Shown piece after piece: positions 29,005 through 37,813 of a stretch of DNA of 64,000 nt. The DNA is taken from positions 1 to 64,000 of the forward strand of contig NZ_QLYZ01000021.1 in the NCBI RefSeq assembly GCF_003350325.1, read 5' to 3'. The notes beneath the pieces were generated by a model. It saw only the letters and a list, made by a program, of their open reading frames with translations. It had not been told where the DNA came from and did no database searches. This DNA is from Vibrio rhodolitus. Lineage in GTDB: Bacteria; Pseudomonadota; Gammaproteobacteria; Enterobacterales; Vibrionaceae. Numbering within the stretch: the first letter of the stretch is position 1; the number at the start of each line of letters is the position of its first letter. Made by a program: the position numbers and the translations under genes.

Positions 29005-29138
29005 AGCGTTTTGTTTTTTCTTTAATCGTTTCCGCACGCATAGTAGGAGGATTGGTCGAAAAAGTCGATCATTGCGTTATGCCTCTCAACCGCGTATAAC
29101 AAAATGATAACGAAAATAAAAGGAATGCTGTACAAGGA

Positions 29139-29765
29139 ATGGATTTATCAGCAACAGCTCAAGCTAAAGTACTCGTCATTTACGCTCATCCTGAGTCACA
29201 AACGTCGGTCGCCAATCAAGTGATGCTCAACAAGATTGCTTCACTTGAACACGTCACTGTGCATGATCTTTACGCCCTTTATCCCGATTTTTTTATTGAT
29301 GTTCATGCCGAGCACAAGGCTTTGCTAGAGCACGATGTGATTGTCTTTCATCACCCAATGTACCTCTATTCGTGCCCATCGCTGCTTAAAGAGTGGCTTG
29401 ACCGAGTGTTAGGTAAAAAAGGCTTTGCTTATGGCGAAGGAAGCGCACTGCGTGGCAAGTATTGGCGCAGCGTGATCACTACCGGCGGTAAGCAAGAAGC
29501 GTTTGGTGAGCATGGCTACAACAAATACCCCCTTGAACAGATCCTGCAACCGTTTGAGTTAACAGCCGCTCTATGTCGCATGCACTGGATAGAGCCGCTG
29601 GTGCTGTATTGGGCGCGCAATGTTTCTGACAATGAACGTGAGCAACACGCTGAGCACTATCGTGAATGGCTCCAGACCCCGCTGGTGGGAGTTAATGTAG
29701 TTAGTGGTGAAACACCCTCGTTCCAATTGAGTGCTCAAGGAGGTGATCATGGCTCTAGAAAGTGA
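29139..29765 (+). CDS. kefG: KefG, quinone-oxidoreductase-type ancillary protein of KefB
   Basis: 208 residues of the NAD(P)H dehydrogenase (quinone)/flavodoxin-like family. The segment [20 protein letters not shown] matches KefF/KefG and their relatives. KefG binds KefB and is required for its full activity. The N-terminal extension of about 10 residues before [10 protein letters not shown] is a bit long. It overlaps kefB by 17 nt. Confidence 0.88.
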   Translation: MDLSATAQAKVLVIYAHPESQTSVANQVMLNKIASLEHVTVHDLYALYPDFFIDVHAEHKALLEHDVIVFHHPMYLYSCPSLLKEWLDRVLGKKGFAYGEGSALRGKYWRSVITTGGKQEAFGEHGYNKYPLEQILQPFELTAALCRMHWIEPLVLYWARNVSDNEREQHAEHYREWLQTPLVGVNVVSGETPSFQLSAQGGDHGSRK

Positions 29766-31545
29766 TTTTCTGCAAAGCAGTGCGATCTTCCTAACGGCTG
29801 CGGTGGTTGCCGTGCCACTAGCGCAGCGTCTTGGTCTTGGCTCGGTTTTGGGCTATTTACTGGCAGGAGTGGCGATAGGTCCATGGGGGCTGGGGCTGAT
29901 TCGAGACGTTGATGCGATTCTCCATTTTGCTGAATTTGGTGTGGTGCTGCTGCTGTTTTTGATTGGTCTTGAACTGAACCCGAAAAAACTGTGGCAGCTG
30001 CGCGGACCGATCCTCGGTTTAGGCGGTGCACAAGTGGTGTTAACCACCGCCTTTATTGCCAGTGTCGCTAACGCGATGGGGCTGTCTTGGCAGGTGAGCT
30101 TAACTATCGGTATGGGTTTGGCTCTCTCTTCTACTGCAATTGCCTTGCGGGTAATTGAAGAGCAGGGGCTGGCAGGCAGTGAAACGGGGCAATCGGGGTT
30201 TGCGGTTTTGCTGTTCCAAGATATTGCGGTGATCCCGATGCTGGCGATGCTGCCGTTGCTGGCTGGCAACACCAGTGGTAATTGGCAAGATGGTTTATGG
30301 ATGCTAGGTGGCGTTCTCGGGCTTTTGGTTGGCGGACATTTCTTATTGCGACCGCTGTTTCGTTATGTGGTGGCTAGTGGTGTACGAGAGCTGTTTACTG
30401 TCGCGGCGCTGCTGTTGGTGATTGGTATTGCACTGATCATGAAGCAGCTTGGGCTTTCAATGGCGCTGGGGGCATTTCTGGCTGGTGTGCTGCTGGCAGA
30501 AAGTGAGTATCGTCATGAACTCGAAATCGCCATCGAGCCGTTTAAAGGACTGTTGCTTGGGCTGTTTTTCATTGCCGTCGGCATGGCGGTTAACCTTGGT
30601 CTATTAGCGCTGCATCCGTGGAAGATCTTGCTTGGCGTTTTAGCGCTGATCACCGTCAAGGGCTTACTGCTTTATGCGTTAGCACGCGCGGCGGGGAGCC
30701 GGGCAAAATCTCGCAGCCGTATGGCGGCGATTCTCAGCCAAGGTGGTGAGTTTGCCTTTGTGATATTCACTGCGGCACAAAGCCAAAACTTACTGAGTGC
30801 TGAGCAAACCGCGTTTTTGCTGGTGGTGGTTAGCTTATCGATGGTAACGACACCGCTACTACTGATGGGGCAAGAGAAGTGGTATGCGCTCAAGCTTAAC
30901 CAAGATGATGAGGTGCAAATTACCAGTGATGTGGTGGATAACCAACCGCGGGTGATCATTGCCGGTTTCGGGCGATTTGGTCAGATTGTCGGTCGCTTGC
31001 TCTACGCTAACAAAATCAAGCTGACAATTTTGGAGAGCGATGCCAGCCAAATTAAGCTGCTGCGTAAGTATGGCTATAAAGTGTTTTATGGTGATGCAAC
31101 TCAGCTTGATCTGCTGCGCGCCGCTGGAGCAAGTAAAGCCGAAGCCATTATCCTGTGTACCGATTCACCGGATGAGATCATGCAAATTGTTGATCTATGT
31201 AAGCAGCATTTCCCACAACTCAAAATACTGGCTCGAGCCCGTAGTCGTGTCGAGGCTTATCAATTGCTCAGTCATGGCGTCGACAAGTATTCGCGTGAAA
31301 CCTTCTTAGGCGCACTTGATCTCGGCAAATTAGCGCTGATTGAGTTAGGGATGCATCCATATCAGGCGCAGCGCGCAGAATCTCATTTTAGAAAGTTAGA
31401 TAATGCGATGCTCAAAGAGCTGCTTCCGCAGCACAATGAAGATAAACAATTGGCCCAAAGAGCCAAAGAAGCGCGTAAAGAACTGGAAGAGATTTTCGGG
31501 CGTGAAATGGAAAGCGATCAGCAGCCGAAAAACTTCTGGGACTAA
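29749..31545 (+). CDS. kefB: KefB, glutathione-gated potassium/proton antiporter
   Basis: 598 residues. Twelve or so membrane helices of the CPA2 antiporter family (1-380) are followed by a RCK/TrkA-N domain starting at [14 protein letters not shown], whose Rossmann fold binds glutathione adducts. It protects against electrophiles by acidifying the cytoplasm. ATG 29749 has a near-perfect Shine-Dalgarno (AAGGAGGTGAT); the in-frame start at 29731 is upstream of it. It is coupled to kefG. Confidence 0.94.
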   Translation: MALESDFLQSSAIFLTAAVVAVPLAQRLGLGSVLGYLLAGVAIGPWGLGLIRDVDAILHFAEFGVVLLLFLIGLELNPKKLWQLRGPILGLGGAQVVLTTAFIASVANAMGLSWQVSLTIGMGLALSSTAIALRVIEEQGLAGSETGQSGFAVLLFQDIAVIPMLAMLPLLAGNTSGNWQDGLWMLGGVLGLLVGGHFLLRPLFRYVVASGVRELFTVAALLLVIGIALIMKQLGLSMALGAFLAGVLLAESEYRHELEIAIEPFKGLLLGLFFIAVGMAVNLGLLALHPWKILLGVLALITVKGLLLYALARAAGSRAKSRSRMAAILSQGGEFAFVIFTAAQSQNLLSAEQTAFLLVVVSLSMVTTPLLLMGQEKWYALKLNQDDEVQITSDVVDNQPRVIIAGFGRFGQIVGRLLYANKIKLTILESDASQIKLLRKYGYKVFYGDATQLDLLRAAGASKAEAIILCTDSPDEIMQIVDLCKQHFPQLKILARARSRVEAYQLLSHGVDKYSRETFLGALDLGKLALIELGMHPYQAQRAESHFRKLDNAMLKELLPQHNEDKQLAQRAKEARKELEEIFGREMESDQQPKNFWD

Positions 31546-31578
31546 TGCGCCAGTTGTAGCCTAAGAGAAGAGAGTCAG

Positions 31579-31773
31579 ATGAAGAAAAGATTTATTGCCG
31601 GGGCAAGCTGCCCTAAGTGCCAACAACAAGACAGTCTACGCTGGTGGATTGAGAATAATATCGAGCTGGTAGAATGTGTTGACTGCAACTATCAAGATCA
31701 ACGTAAGCCACAATCGGTCGAGCAAACCCCTCGTGCTGATGAAAATATGATCGGTATTTTTAGACCAGAATAA
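31579..31773 (+). CDS. yheV: YheV family zinc-ribbon protein
   Basis: 64 residues with two Cys pairs, CPKC and CVDC, forming a putative zinc ribbon around a Trp-rich segment (RWWIENN). Function unknown. It follows kefB by 33 nt and precedes slyD, the same gene order as in E. coli. Confidence 0.9.
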   Translation: MKKRFIAGASCPKCQQQDSLRWWIENNIELVECVDCNYQDQRKPQSVEQTPRADENMIGIFRPE

Positions 31774-31822
31774 TTGTGTTTCTTAAATTCATCCCCATAA
31801 TACGCAGGGTAAAGTTTTAAAT

Positions 31823-31836
31823 CCCAGAATTCTGGG
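31823..31836. promoter_or_regulatory. Perfect 14-bp palindrome before slyD
   Basis: CCCAGAATTCTGGG is self-complementary and lies 25 bp before the slyD start. It could be a protein-binding site or a short hairpin after yheV. No T-run follows. Function unassigned. Confidence 0.35.
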
Positions 31837-31860
31837 TCTCAATAATGCCTTGGAGCAATT

Positions 31861-32436
31861 ATGAAAATTGAAAAGAACGTAGTCGTAAGCCTAGCGTACC
31901 AAGTTAAACTAGAAGATGGCGCAGTTGTTGACCAATCAACAGTTGATGCTCCACTAGATTACCTACATGGTAACAACAACCTAATCTCTGGCCTAGAAAA
32001 AGCGCTAGAAGGTAAGCAAGCTGGCGACAAATTCGAAGTAACTGTAGCTCCAGAAGAAGCATACGGCGAGCACAGCGATGACCTAGTTCAACGCGTACCT
32101 GCAAATGTATTCCACGGTGTTGATCAAATCGAAGTTGGTATGCGTTTCCTAGCAGACACTGACCAAGGTCCAATCCCTGTAGAAGTAACTGAAGTTGACG
32201 GCGACGAAGTTGTGGTTGATGGTAACCACATGCTAGCTGGTCAAACTCTAACGTTTGAAGTTGAAGTTGTTGCAGTACGTGAAGCAACAGCAGAAGAGAT
32301 CGAACATGGTCACATCCACCAAGGTGGTGGTTGCTGTGGCGGTCACGACCATGACCACGAAGGCGGCTGCTGTGGTGGCGAAGATAAAGGCGACGATCAC
32401 GAGTGCTGCGGTGGCGGCGGTTGTGGTTCTCACTAA
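31861..32436 (+). CDS. slyD: SlyD, FKBP-type prolyl isomerase and nickel metallochaperone
   Basis: 191 residues. The FKBP domain with its inserted IF chaperone domain spans about 1-148. A Cys/His/Gly-rich tail follows with CCGG, HDHDH and ECCGG groups, the metal-binding tail that supplies nickel to hydrogenase or urease maturation in other bacteria. The codon bias is strong, suggesting high expression. GGAG precedes the ATG. Confidence 0.95.
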   Translation: MKIEKNVVVSLAYQVKLEDGAVVDQSTVDAPLDYLHGNNNLISGLEKALEGKQAGDKFEVTVAPEEAYGEHSDDLVQRVPANVFHGVDQIEVGMRFLADTDQGPIPVEVTEVDGDEVVVDGNHMLAGQTLTFEVEVVAVREATAEEIEHGHIHQGGGCCGGHDHDHEGGCCGGEDKGDDHECCGGGGCGSH

Positions 32437-32463
32437 TCGCAAGTTTGCTTAAAGCAGAATAAG

Positions 32464-32491
32464 AAAAGCGCAGCCAATTGGCTGCGCTTTT
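32464..32491 (+). terminator. slyD terminator
   Basis: AAAAGCGCAGCC and GGCTGCGCTTTT form a 12-bp perfect stem around AATT, followed by T. Its symmetry also lets it serve the convergent epimerase gene. Confidence 0.85.
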
Positions 32492-32526
32492 TACTTTCAG
32501 GTTAAATGCTTTCTGTTCGCTGGGGG

Positions 32527-33198
32527 TTAAGCTGCAACAGACTCGCGCGTTAAACTGCGCAGTTCCTGCATGGTTTCTTGGTAGCTCTTCTCTTTACCAA
32601 ACAGACCTGCGGTACCTAAAATAAAGTACTCAATTTTCTCACCAAGACGCTCAATAACTTCAGGGCTAATTGCACCGTCAATCGCGATCTTAGTGTTGGT
32701 TCCCTGACGCTCGATCATTTCAATAATACGATCAATACGGTTATATGCATTCGGGATAAATGCTTGACCAGCAAAACCTGGGTTCACTGACATCACTAGA
32801 ATCACGTCTGTGACATCTAATACATCTTCGATGGCGCTAAGTGGTGTACCTGGGTTAATCGCAAGACCTGATTTGATGCCTTTTGCTTGAATATTTCCCA
32901 ATGTACGGTGCAGGTGCGGCGGCGCTTCTGCGTGGATATACATGAGCTTAGGACCTAGCGCAGCAAACAAATCAATAAATTGATCTGGGTTGGACAGCAT
33001 TAGATGAACGTCGTAATCAATATCCGTTAGTTCACGAATGGCTTTGATATCTTCAGGACCTAATGCAAAGTTTGGTACGAAGTGACCATCCATAACATCG
33101 ATATGCAGCATATCAACTTTGGCTTTTTCAAGCTCTTGTAGCTCAGATGCGAGTTTGGAAAAGTCCACACACATCATTGAGGGACAGAATTTAGACAC
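32527..33198 (-). CDS. AlsE-like D-allulose-6-phosphate / ribulose-phosphate 3-epimerase
   Basis: 223 residues, a TIM-barrel epimerase paralogous to rpe of this window. Metal and catalytic segments are kept: [33 protein letters not shown] and AIDGA. The start SKFCPSMMCVDF, the FAGQ (not FGGQ) loop and GTAGLFG resemble E. coli AlsE, which turns allulose 6-phosphate into fructose 6-phosphate. The next gene upstream is rpiB (2-nt gap), as AlsE and RpiB share the allose pathway. Substrate is inferred, not proven. Confidence 0.8.
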   Translation of the reverse strand: MSKFCPSMMCVDFSKLASELQELEKAKVDMLHIDVMDGHFVPNFALGPEDIKAIRELTDIDYDVHLMLSNPDQFIDLFAALGPKLMYIHAEAPPHLHRTLGNIQAKGIKSGLAINPGTPLSAIEDVLDVTDVILVMSVNPGFAGQAFIPNAYNRIDRIIEMIERQGTNTKIAIDGAISPEVIERLGEKIEYFILGTAGLFGKEKSYQETMQELRSLTRESVAA

Positions 33199-33200
33199 GG

Positions 33201-33641
33201 TTACGCCTCCTCAATAGCTGCAATTTGTTCAACACGATTTTGGTGACGACCACCCTCAAACTCAGCACCTAACCAGCAGTCGATGATCATTTTTGCTAGC
33301 TCAATACCGATAACGCGTGAACCAAAAGCAAGAATGTTAGTGTTGTTATGCTGCTTAGAAAGCTGCGCTGTGTATGGGTCGCTACATACCACTGCTCGAA
33401 TACCTTTCACTTTATTTGCCGCTAGTGAAATACCCACACCAGTACCACAAATCAAAATACCCAGATCGACATGTTGATTTTGTACCGCTTGCGCTACCGC
33501 TAAACCATATTTTGGATAGTCTGTACGTTCTGTTGAATGGGCACCAAAATCTTCTACTTCGATACCTTTTTCTTGCAAGTGTTTGATAACTAGATCTTTG
33601 TGTTCGATACCAACGTGGTCGCAACCAATCGCAATTCTCAT
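33201..33641 (-). CDS. rpiB: RpiB, ribose/allose-6-phosphate isomerase
   Basis: 146 residues of the LacAB/RpiB family. Cys65 in ICGTGVG and His98 in KQHNN match the catalytic Cys66 and His99 of E. coli RpiB. RpiB interconverts ribose 5-phosphate and ribulose 5-phosphate, or allose 6-phosphate and allulose 6-phosphate. It is the first gene of a two-gene unit with the epimerase, divergent from the PTS gene. Confidence 0.92.
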   Translation of the reverse strand: MRIAIGCDHVGIEHKDLVIKHLQEKGIEVEDFGAHSTERTDYPKYGLAVAQAVQNQHVDLGILICGTGVGISLAANKVKGIRAVVCSDPYTAQLSKQHNNTNILAFGSRVIGIELAKMIIDCWLGAEFEGGRHQNRVEQIAAIEEA

Positions 33642-33914
33642 AATCTTTTCTCTAACTCTATTTAACCTGAAGGGAATACTTAAAAGTTTACGAAAAAATT
33701 CACACGTGTAAATAGTTGTTTAAAGTGAATTGTGGCTAAATTTAGTTAAGTCTATGATTTTAAATAAATTAAAAGTTAACAAAAAAGTTCACGAAGATAA
33801 AAAATTCACGAAATTAGAAAAAGTGTGATCTTCGCCTGAGTCGGCGCGAGAAATAATTGCTAGCTTAAATAACAGCTAACTTACCTATAAATATGACGTG
33901 CTACAGGTTCTAAT
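33642..33914. promoter_or_regulatory. Divergent control region of the sugar locus
   Basis: A 273-bp AT-rich region between rpiB and the PTS gene. It carries TTTACGAA (33687-33694), TTCACGAA (33788-33795) and TTCACGAA (33805-33812), with extra TTCAC at 33699-33703 and its complement GTGAA at 33725-33729. The two perfect copies have a 17-bp period. These are likely binding sites of the RpiR-type regulator encoded at 36822. No gene seen here. Confidence 0.55.
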
Positions 33915-35309
33915 ATGTCTTACACAATGATTGCTGAAGAGCTGGTTGGTTCTTTAGGCGGAAAAGAGAATATAGTGTCAGTTGCGCACTGTGCGACACG
34001 CTTACGTGTCATGGTGGCTGACGAAGAGAAAATTGATAAAAAACGTATCGAAGACACAGATAAAGTGAAAGGTGCTTTTTTTAACAGTGGTCAATACCAA
34101 ATTATCTTTGGTACTGGTACGGTAAACCGAGTATTTGAAGCGTTTGAGAGCTTGGACCTTTCAATGTCGAGCAAGTCAGAAATGAAAGAAGCCTCGGCGA
34201 AACAGGGTACTGCTTTACAGCGTGCGATTCGCACATTCAGTGACGTGTTTGTACCTCTGATCCCTGCACTGGTTGCGACTGGTCTATTTATGGGATTACG
34301 TGGTCTAGTCACTCGTCCTGAAGTGCTTGCTCTTTTTGGGCTTACGCCAGAGTCGATTTCTCCAAACTTTATCCTTTATACACAAATTCTGACTGATACG
34401 GCGTTTATCTTCTTACCTGCGATGGTGGCATGGTCTGCAAGCCGCGTGTTTGGTGGTACACCATTGATTGGTTTGGTGTTGGGTCTCATGCTTGTTTCTC
34501 CAGCCCTACCAAATGCTTGGGCAGTGGGCTTTGGCGATGCTCAGCCATTACTGTTCTTTGGCTTTATTCCAGTTGTCGGCTACCAAGGTTCGGTGATTCC
34601 TGCCTTTATCGCTGGTTTCTTAAGTGCCAAGCTAGAGCGCCGCATCCGTTCTGTTATGCCAGAAGCGTTTGATTTGGTGATGACGCCATTTTTGACTCTA
34701 TTGATCATGAGTGCGGTAGCATTGCTAGCGGTTGGTCCACTGTTCCACGTCGTTGAAGTGGCAATGGTTGATGCAACTAAGTATCTGCTAGATCTACCAT
34801 TTGGTCTAAGTGGTCTCTTTATCGGCTTTGTGTGGGATCTAATTGTAATTACTGGTGTTCACCATGTATTTAACTTGCTTGAGATTCAATTGCTGGCTAA
34901 CGAAGGTAGCAACGTATTCAATGCTCTGATCACCGGTGCGATTTCAGCACAAGGTGCGGCATGTCTTGCTGTTGGTATGAAAACCAAGAGTAAGAAACTG
35001 AAAGCACTGTGTTTCCCATCAACAGTTTCGGCTTTCCTTGGCATTATTGAACCCGCCATCTTCGGTGTGAACTTACGTTACTACCGTCCATTTGTGTTCG
35101 CTCTTATTGGTGGTGCATTGGGTGGCTTTACAGCGCAAATCCTTGGCTTGGCAGCGAGCGGTATGGCGGTGACGGTAATTCCAGGTACATTGCTATACCT
35201 TGATGGTCAGCTAATGTCTTACTTCCTAGTACACGCTGTGAGCTGTAGCGTAGCCTTCGCGCTGACTTACACCATGGGCTTCTCAGACAAGATGCTGGAA
35301 GAGAAATAA
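33915..35309 (+). CDS. PTS EIIBC transporter of the glucose/sucrose superfamily
   Basis: 464 residues. The EIIB domain (about 1-85) has the phosphorylation-site Cys26 in VAHCATRLRV. The EIIC domain (about 105-455) has about ten membrane helices. There is no EIIA domain, so phosphate must come from a separate EIIA such as Crr. EIIBC proteins of this type import and phosphorylate sucrose, trehalose or other glucosides. The GH32 gene next door suggests a fructofuranoside-type substrate; specificity is not certain. Confidence 0.88.
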   Translation: MSYTMIAEELVGSLGGKENIVSVAHCATRLRVMVADEEKIDKKRIEDTDKVKGAFFNSGQYQIIFGTGTVNRVFEAFESLDLSMSSKSEMKEASAKQGTALQRAIRTFSDVFVPLIPALVATGLFMGLRGLVTRPEVLALFGLTPESISPNFILYTQILTDTAFIFLPAMVAWSASRVFGGTPLIGLVLGLMLVSPALPNAWAVGFGDAQPLLFFGFIPVVGYQGSVIPAFIAGFLSAKLERRIRSVMPEAFDLVMTPFLTLLIMSAVALLAVGPLFHVVEVAMVDATKYLLDLPFGLSGLFIGFVWDLIVITGVHHVFNLLEIQLLANEGSNVFNALITGAISAQGAACLAVGMKTKSKKLKALCFPSTVSAFLGIIEPAIFGVNLRYYRPFVFALIGGALGGFTAQILGLAASGMAVTVIPGTLLYLDGQLMSYFLVHAVSCSVAFALTYTMGFSDKMLEEK

Positions 35310-35351
35310 TCCTCAAACTTGCCCCCTCATCGTAGGGGGCTTGGAGATCCG

Positions 35352-36776
35352 ATGACATATTCACATACCCTTGCTGACCAACTCTATTTCAATGACGTGC
35401 TCGCCATCGCGCTGAATCAAGCAAATCAAGCTTCTGATCCTTATCGCCCGGTGTGGCACTTTGCTCCTCAATTCGGTCTGTTGAATGACCCAAATGGGCT
35501 GGCCTATTTCAACGGTGAGTATCACCTCTTTTACCAGTGGAATCCTAAAGCCTGTGCTCATGGCGCCAAAGCATGGGGGCACGCCACCAGTAAAGATCTA
35601 CTTAAGTGGCAACATCAGCCGCTAGCGCTCGCTCCCACTCAAGAGTTTGAGACGCACGGTTGTTACTCAGGTTCGGGCTTAGTCAATGGTGAAAAACTGG
35701 AGCTTTTCTATACCGGTAATGTCAAATTTACTCAAGGCGGTCGTACCGCTTATCAGTGCCGAGCGACTTATGAAGCAGGTAAGCAAGTAGAGAAGAAAGG
35801 CATTGTACTTCCACTGCCTGAAGGCTATAGCGGTCATGTGCGCGACCCTAAAGTGTGGCAACACCAAGGGCGTTACTACATGGTGTTGGGTGCTGAAGAT
35901 CTCGATTATCAAGGCAAAGTGTTGGCGTATGTGTCTGATGATTTACAACAATGGCACTGGCTGGGTGAAGTATTTGGGCATGGACTCAATGGTCACCACA
36001 GTGATGACTTTATGTTGGAGTGTCCGGACCTTTTTCCGTTAGCGAATCGTCATGTGTTGATCACTTGTCCTAAAAACTGGATTGAGCGTGATGGCGAAAA
36101 GATTGAAACCTTTGATGTGACTTATCACGTTGGCGATTTTGACTATCAAACCGCGGCATTTGCTCACCAAGAGGGTGTGTTGATGGATCACGGTTTTGAT
36201 TTCTATGCACCGCAGACTTTCGCAGATCAAGAAGGGCGTCGCATTCTATTTGGTTGGATGGGTAAGCCAGATGAGTTTGAGGCTTACCAACCCACCATTG
36301 CTCATGGCTGGATTCATCAAATGACTTGTGCGCGTGAGCTGACCCTAGTTAACGGGCGACTAAAACAGCTACCTGTTGCTGAAATTAGCCAAATGCGTCA
36401 CTCACAACAATGCTTTACCGGTTTGTCTACTTGCTTTGCAGGTCTGTCGGCAGAATTGCAATTGCATGATTTGCAGGGCAAAGAACTCACCATTGAAGTT
36501 GCAGATGATTTACGTATTGAAGTGGATAGTACGGGGTTACGCACTGTGCGCCGTAATCTGAAAACCAATCAGTGGCAAAGTATTGAATGGCAGGGGCGAG
36601 TTGAGTCACTGCAGTTGCTGCGCGATCACTCAAGCCTTGAAGTCTTTATCAACCAGGGTGAAGCAGTTTCCACCTCGCGCTTTTTCGGCAAAGGCTTTGG
36701 CGTCGAAAGTGATAAAGGTTTTAAGGTAAGCAGTAAACAAGAAATCTCAGCAACTTGCTGGCAATTAGCGCAATAA
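35352..36776 (+). CDS. GH32 family hydrolase, sucrose-6-phosphate hydrolase-like
   Basis: 474 residues of glycoside hydrolase family 32. The nucleophilic Asp is in FGLLNDPNGL, the transition-state stabiliser in RDPKV, and the acid/base Glu in ECPDLF. A C-terminal beta sandwich with SSLEVFINQGE follows. Without a signal peptide it is cytoplasmic, so it would cleave a phosphorylated disaccharide delivered by the PTS. GGAG lies 6 nt before ATG 35352. No fructokinase gene is near, which differs from usual scr operons. Confidence 0.88.
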   Translation: MTYSHTLADQLYFNDVLAIALNQANQASDPYRPVWHFAPQFGLLNDPNGLAYFNGEYHLFYQWNPKACAHGAKAWGHATSKDLLKWQHQPLALAPTQEFETHGCYSGSGLVNGEKLELFYTGNVKFTQGGRTAYQCRATYEAGKQVEKKGIVLPLPEGYSGHVRDPKVWQHQGRYYMVLGAEDLDYQGKVLAYVSDDLQQWHWLGEVFGHGLNGHHSDDFMLECPDLFPLANRHVLITCPKNWIERDGEKIETFDVTYHVGDFDYQTAAFAHQEGVLMDHGFDFYAPQTFADQEGRRILFGWMGKPDEFEAYQPTIAHGWIHQMTCARELTLVNGRLKQLPVAEISQMRHSQQCFTGLSTCFAGLSAELQLHDLQGKELTIEVADDLRIEVDSTGLRTVRRNLKTNQWQSIEWQGRVESLQLLRDHSSLEVFINQGEAVSTSRFFGKGFGVESDKGFKVSSKQEISATCWQLAQ

Positions 36777-36821
36777 CAGGCATTGACTGCTTGAGCGCGT
36801 CATGACGAATTAAGGGAGCCT

Positions 36822-37712
36822 ATGTATAATAAAGCGATTGCTTCACAAGGAATGATACTTTCGGTGGATATTAATCAAGTAATTCCCAATATTCGCATGC
36901 GATTACCATCGCTAACGCGCACAGAGCAGTCTATTGCTGAGAACTTCCTCAAGCCGCATTTTCTCAATAAGTCTGTTTCAATTAATGAAGTGGCAGAGCG
37001 TTTGGGCGTATCAACAGCATTAGTTGTGAAAGTGTCTAAAAAACTGGGTTTCAGTGGCTTTAAGCAGCTGAAAGATGCGCTTAATGCGCATCAAGACTCA
37101 GAAACTTATGCGCCAAATGAGCAACTTCTGCCGGATGATTCGTGCGATCAAATCGTGACTAAAGTGCTGCAAAACTCGATCAACGCGCTGCAAGAGATCC
37201 TCAACTTTGTTGACGCCAAAATGGTCAGTGCCGCAGCTGATGCGATTATCAATGCGCAAAATATCGAGCTGTATGCGGTGGGTGGGTCGACCATTATCTG
37301 TGAGGATTTCCAGCACAAGCTATTGCGCTTTGGTATCCGCACTAATGTGCCGAAAGATCGCCATCTCATGTTGATGTCAGCCAGCGTCTTGAGCGAAAAA
37401 GATGTGGTTTTGGTGGTGTCTCACTCAGGACAAACCGTCGATTTAATGGATGCAGTGCGTTTAGCTAAACAATCTGGCGCCACGGTGATCTCGATTACAA
37501 ACAACTACCATGCAGAGCTATCGCAACTGTCAAACTATCCGTTGTACGCGCCTGCCTCACCAGAGCCTTTGCTGGGTAAAAACGGCATCGCACGTTTGGT
37601 TAAGTTGGCGATGATCGATAGTCTTTACGCCACGATCGCGAGCAAGATCCCGCAAGTGGTACAAGACAATCTTGAGAAAACCACTAAAGCGGTTGCTTTG
37701 TTGCATCGCTAA
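36822..37712 (+). CDS. MurR/RpiR family transcriptional regulator
   Basis: 296 residues. The N-terminal HTH_6 domain (about 20-95) contains NEVAERLGVSTALVVKVSKK, and a SIS sugar-phosphate-binding domain occupies about 120-270, with LVVSHSGQTVD. RpiR proteins sense phosphosugars; E. coli RpiR controls rpiB and the als genes. Here the partners are rpiB, an AlsE-like gene, a PTS and GH32, so this regulator probably controls the whole locus. AAGGGAG precedes ATG 36822. Confidence 0.9.
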   Translation: MYNKAIASQGMILSVDINQVIPNIRMRLPSLTRTEQSIAENFLKPHFLNKSVSINEVAERLGVSTALVVKVSKKLGFSGFKQLKDALNAHQDSETYAPNEQLLPDDSCDQIVTKVLQNSINALQEILNFVDAKMVSAAADAIINAQNIELYAVGGSTIICEDFQHKLLRFGIRTNVPKDRHLMLMSASVLSEKDVVLVVSHSGQTVDLMDAVRLAKQSGATVISITNNYHAELSQLSNYPLYAPASPEPLLGKNGIARLVKLAMIDSLYATIASKIPQVVQDNLEKTTKAVALLHR

Positions 37713-37735
37713 GCTGGATTCTGTCATTTTTGTTT

Positions 37736-37760
37736 AACGAGAGCCAAATAGGCTCTCGTT
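37736..37760 (+). terminator. Terminator after the RpiR-type regulator
   Basis: AACGAGAGCC and GGCTCTCGTT form a perfect 10-bp stem over a 5-nt loop, followed by T5. It ends the PTS-GH32-regulator unit before the isoaspartyl peptidase gene. Confidence 0.85.
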
Positions 37761-37813
37761 TTTTATACCATTCAAGTAGACTGGGCTTTTCGCATCCTCC
37801 AGGAGCGCCAGTT

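Noticed and set aside
32248..32442. Low-complexity frames over the slyD tail
   Set aside because: They are shadows of the Gly/His/Cys-rich tail, with repeat-like composition.
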